Shown here: positions 62,412-64,000 of the stretch, in pieces
Numbering within the stretch: position 1 is the first letter of the stretch
Layout of the letters: every line of letters begins with the position of its first letter
NCBI GenBank assembly: GCA_964550375.1
Contig: CAZJYX010000008.1
Location: 76,511 to 140,510, forward strand
Direction: 5' to 3'
DNA: 64,000 bases
DNA from: JAAYXS01 sp964550375
Lineage (GTDB): Bacteria > Planctomycetota > Phycisphaerae > UBA1845 > Fen-1342
The notes under the pieces: model-generated
What the model was told of the DNA's origin: nothing
What the model saw: the letters and a program-made list of their open reading frames with translations, nothing else
Databases searched by the model: none
Made by a program: the position numbers and the translations under genes

Positions 62412-62455
62412 CCGGTTCAATAGGCCGGTTGCCGGTTTCCGGCGCCTTTTTTTTT
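62407..62455 (+). repeat. Overlapping hairpins followed by T9
   Basis: GGCAACCGG (62407-62415) pairs with CCGGTTGCC (62425-62433). A second stem, GCCGG-TTT-CCGGC (62431-62443), shares bases 62431-62433 with it and is followed by GCC and nine T (62447-62455). The two stems cannot both form, as in attenuators. Direction would be plus. Confidence 0.45.
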
Positions 62456-62920
62456 CGGCCGCCCAGCCGCGCATCACCCAGCCCCCGGCCAACCGGCAGA
62501 CCGTGCACCACTTGGCCGCCGCCCAGCCGTTGCACCACACAGCCGCCGGCGGACCGACAAGATTTTTCTGCACTGCCTCCGAACCCCGCCCCGCCCAGGT
62601 CGTATGACTGGGTGATTAGGTTGCTGCGACAGACCTTCTCCTTGCTCCTCCTTCTCTCAACGACCCGAGGGCGGCCATCGTAAGACGGCCGCCCTTCTGG
62701 TTTACTCAGCCCCGCTCGAACCGAGCCGCACGTGTAATGAAGCCCTGCTTCTGAGCACCCCCGGCCGTTCCTCCGGCACCGCCACCCGAACCGCGCCTGT
62801 GAAGGAGCGGTGCCTTTGGCACCCCCCGCAGCGCCGTCAGGCCCATAGCCGTTGGCCCCCCCTGGCCAACGTTGAATGCCAAGCGGCCACCGCCGCGCGG
62901 ACTGTTGCGGGCCGCGGCGC

Positions 62921-64000
62921 CTATCGCGGTTCGCCGACCAGGAGTTGCAGCATCCGAAAGTCCTCCATGTCAATGTCACCGTCAAGGTCCAGATCGAACG
63001 CGGCACACTCCGTGGTGCCCTGCCCGCCCGGATACGTCACACAATCCGCGAATGCCGCCAGCTCGACCGCCGTCACTTCACCGTCGCCGTCAATGTCACC
63101 CAACAACGGCGGCCCGATCCGGTACACGCCCATCGTCCCATCCGTGAAATCCAGCAGAATCGCCAGTTGCCGCTCGTCATTGAAACTCTGCGGCTGACCG
63201 TCAGCACCACCCGTCCCGTCCCAGTAGTACCCCAATGCTCCTGAGCTCGTGGGCGCAACTGTCCGACCCCAAACTTCCTGGCCGGGTTCCAGCACAGGAA
63301 CACACTGACCAGTCAAACCGCGCCGTACCCAGAGAACGTAGCCCCCTTCCCCACCCACCTGCTGAATCCCGATGAGCGTCAGGAAATCCCCTACGTCGTT
63401 CATGGCCAGGAAGCTCTCAACCGCGCCGCAGCCTTTCACGACGGTGCCACTCGGGAAGTACGCCGCCGGATCGCCATCGCGTAGGATCATTCGCGTATCC
63501 TCATACGGCCCGTAGTACACCGCGTAACGATTGGAATCATCTATACAGGGACCGCCAAGCGTCAATCGATACAGAACTTGTCGCAGATTGTCGACAATCC
63601 CACCGGCAGCAAACGCGACGTACACATCCTCCCCCGCCTCCGGCACGGGGTCGCCATCGCGCGCCAGCACCACCATCTCCGCGTCCTCCGCGTAGCCCGC
63701 CAGTAGCACCCAGTCATTCGCCTCCGTGATCCCCGGCCCCTGCAACCGAATCCGACTCACTTTGTCCCCATACGCGTTCAACGCATACATAAGCCCCGTC
63801 GCCGACCGGATCGTCACGTTATACCCAAACTCCGGCATGGCCTGCCCATCACGATGCACCATCTCCCAATCCCCCGGCGACCCCAAAAAACGGGCTTGGT
63901 CATTGAACCCCGTGATCCCCGGCCCGCTCATGCGACCATTGAACGCCACCTGACCCACATCGTTGCACGAGATCCAACTTGCCCACGCCAGAATCACCGC
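62921..64000 (-). CDS. Dockerin-domain extracellular protein (5' partial)
   Basis: At least 358 aa; the start lies beyond the right edge. The visible part is beta-rich with repeated GPGITEANDWVLLAG/GPGITGFNDQARF-type motifs, as in planctomycete proteins of the choice-of-anchor/FG-GAP-like kind. The C terminus is a type I dockerin: LLGDIDGDGEVTAVELAAFADCV and AAFDLDLDGDIDMEDFRMLQLLVG, two DxDxDGxxxxxE/D calcium-binding repeats. Likely secreted and linked to cell-surface cohesin-like partners. Confidence 0.85.
   Translation of the reverse strand, partial: AVILAWASWISCNDVGQVAFNGRMSGPGITGFNDQARFLGSPGDWEMVHRDGQAMPEFGYNVTIRSATGLMYALNAYGDKVSRIRLQGPGITEANDWVLLAGYAEDAEMVVLARDGDPVPEAGEDVYVAFAAGGIVDNLRQVLYRLTLGGPCIDDSNRYAVYYGPYEDTRMILRDGDPAAYFPSGTVVKGCGAVESFLAMNDVGDFLTLIGIQQVGGEGGYVLWVRRGLTGQCVPVLEPGQEVWGRTVAPTSSGALGYYWDGTGGADGQPQSFNDERQLAILLDFTDGTMGVYRIGPPLLGDIDGDGEVTAVELAAFADCVTYPGGQGTTECAAFDLDLDGDIDMEDFRMLQLLVGEPR

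Larger units (their letters stand above)
61981..62920. other. 940-bp intergenic region with clustered inverted repeats
   Basis: No convincing coding gene on either strand; long open frames are compositional shadows. It holds several perfect inverted repeats: 62407-62415/62425-62433 (9 bp), 62669-62676/62687-62694 (8 bp), 62809-62814/62818-62823 (6 bp) and 62850-62857/62864-62871 (8 bp), a 9-T run at 62447-62455, and a minus-strand promoter (62384-62411). It may encode an RNA or carry the 3' region of the dockerin gene and the leader of the PHP gene. Confidence 0.55.

Noticed and set aside
61996..63006. 336-aa minus-strand frame across the 940-bp gap
   Set aside because: Gly/Arg/Trp-rich with no family-like features, and it overlaps the dockerin gene. 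The region's hairpins and promoter are better explained as non-coding.

Overview
The window is GC-rich bacterial chromosome with about 47 densely packed protein genes, one tRNA and no insertion sequences, CRISPR arrays or rRNA. The gene content suggests a Planctomycetota (Phycisphaerae-like) or related PVC-group bacterium. The pointers are a prepilin-like protein with an H-X9-DG motif, a dockerin-tailed extracellular protein, TPR/GT-C membrane proteins, LpxB with WaaP/Kdo-type kinases (an LPS outer membrane), a thioredoxin-DUF3738 fusion, and many lipoproteins of unknown function. The taxon is inferred, not proven.

Layout. 1-4.8 kb: the end of a GT-C/TPR membrane protein, a candidate small RNA, an Rrf2-type regulator divergent from an LPS-type kinase, and a DUF3060-like lipoprotein. 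5-11.2 kb: an SLC13-type transporter, a methyltransferase, ispE, a possible structured RNA, prfA, rpmE and an orphan ABC ATPase. 11.2-14.9 kb: a subtilisin-like lipoprotein protease and a GT87-type glycosyltransferase. 14.9-20.1 kb: one minus-strand fatty-acid/butyrate beta-oxidation operon (two acyl-CoA dehydrogenases, thiolase, hydroxyacyl-CoA dehydrogenase, crotonase). 20.3-25.6 kb: PTS IIA, lpxB, a small membrane protein interrupted by an in-frame UGA, tRNA-Glu, an HtrA-like protease and recA. 25.7-34.8 kb: nnrE, two tandem cyclophilins, a thioesterase, a GT87 protein, a double-CDGSH Fe-S protein, PolX and an S9 peptidase. 35-41.4 kb: a minus-strand set with a radical SAM/SPASM protein, RNase D, a PTR1-like reductase, truA and a pseudopilin. 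41.5-46.2 kb: an Ig-repeat lipoprotein, the TlpA-DUF3738 fusion, an RRM protein and a B12-binding radical SAM enzyme. 46.4-50.3 kb: a compact divergent locus with two MpsC/DUF2294 proteins, a Ycf46-like AAA+ ATPase, a degenerate receiver domain and a cysteine-less HesB-like protein. 50.3-64 kb: dprA, hypotheticals, an OPT-type transporter with an inserted repeat domain, an RlmI-like methyltransferase, a tandem two-domain kinase, a PHP protein, a 0.94-kb non-coding stretch rich in inverted repeats, and a dockerin protein running off the right edge.

The strongest candidate for an undescribed system is the 46.4-50.3 kb divergent locus. Its two arms start from overlapping -10 elements. The minus arm has a structured leader with a 37-codon ORF ending at a 20-bp terminator hairpin. 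Other signals worth a second look are the UGA-interrupted membrane protein with a SECIS-like hairpin just after the UGA, two candidate ncRNAs (about 2.53-2.66 kb and 8.58-8.82 kb), and the OPT transporter with four copies of a small repeat.
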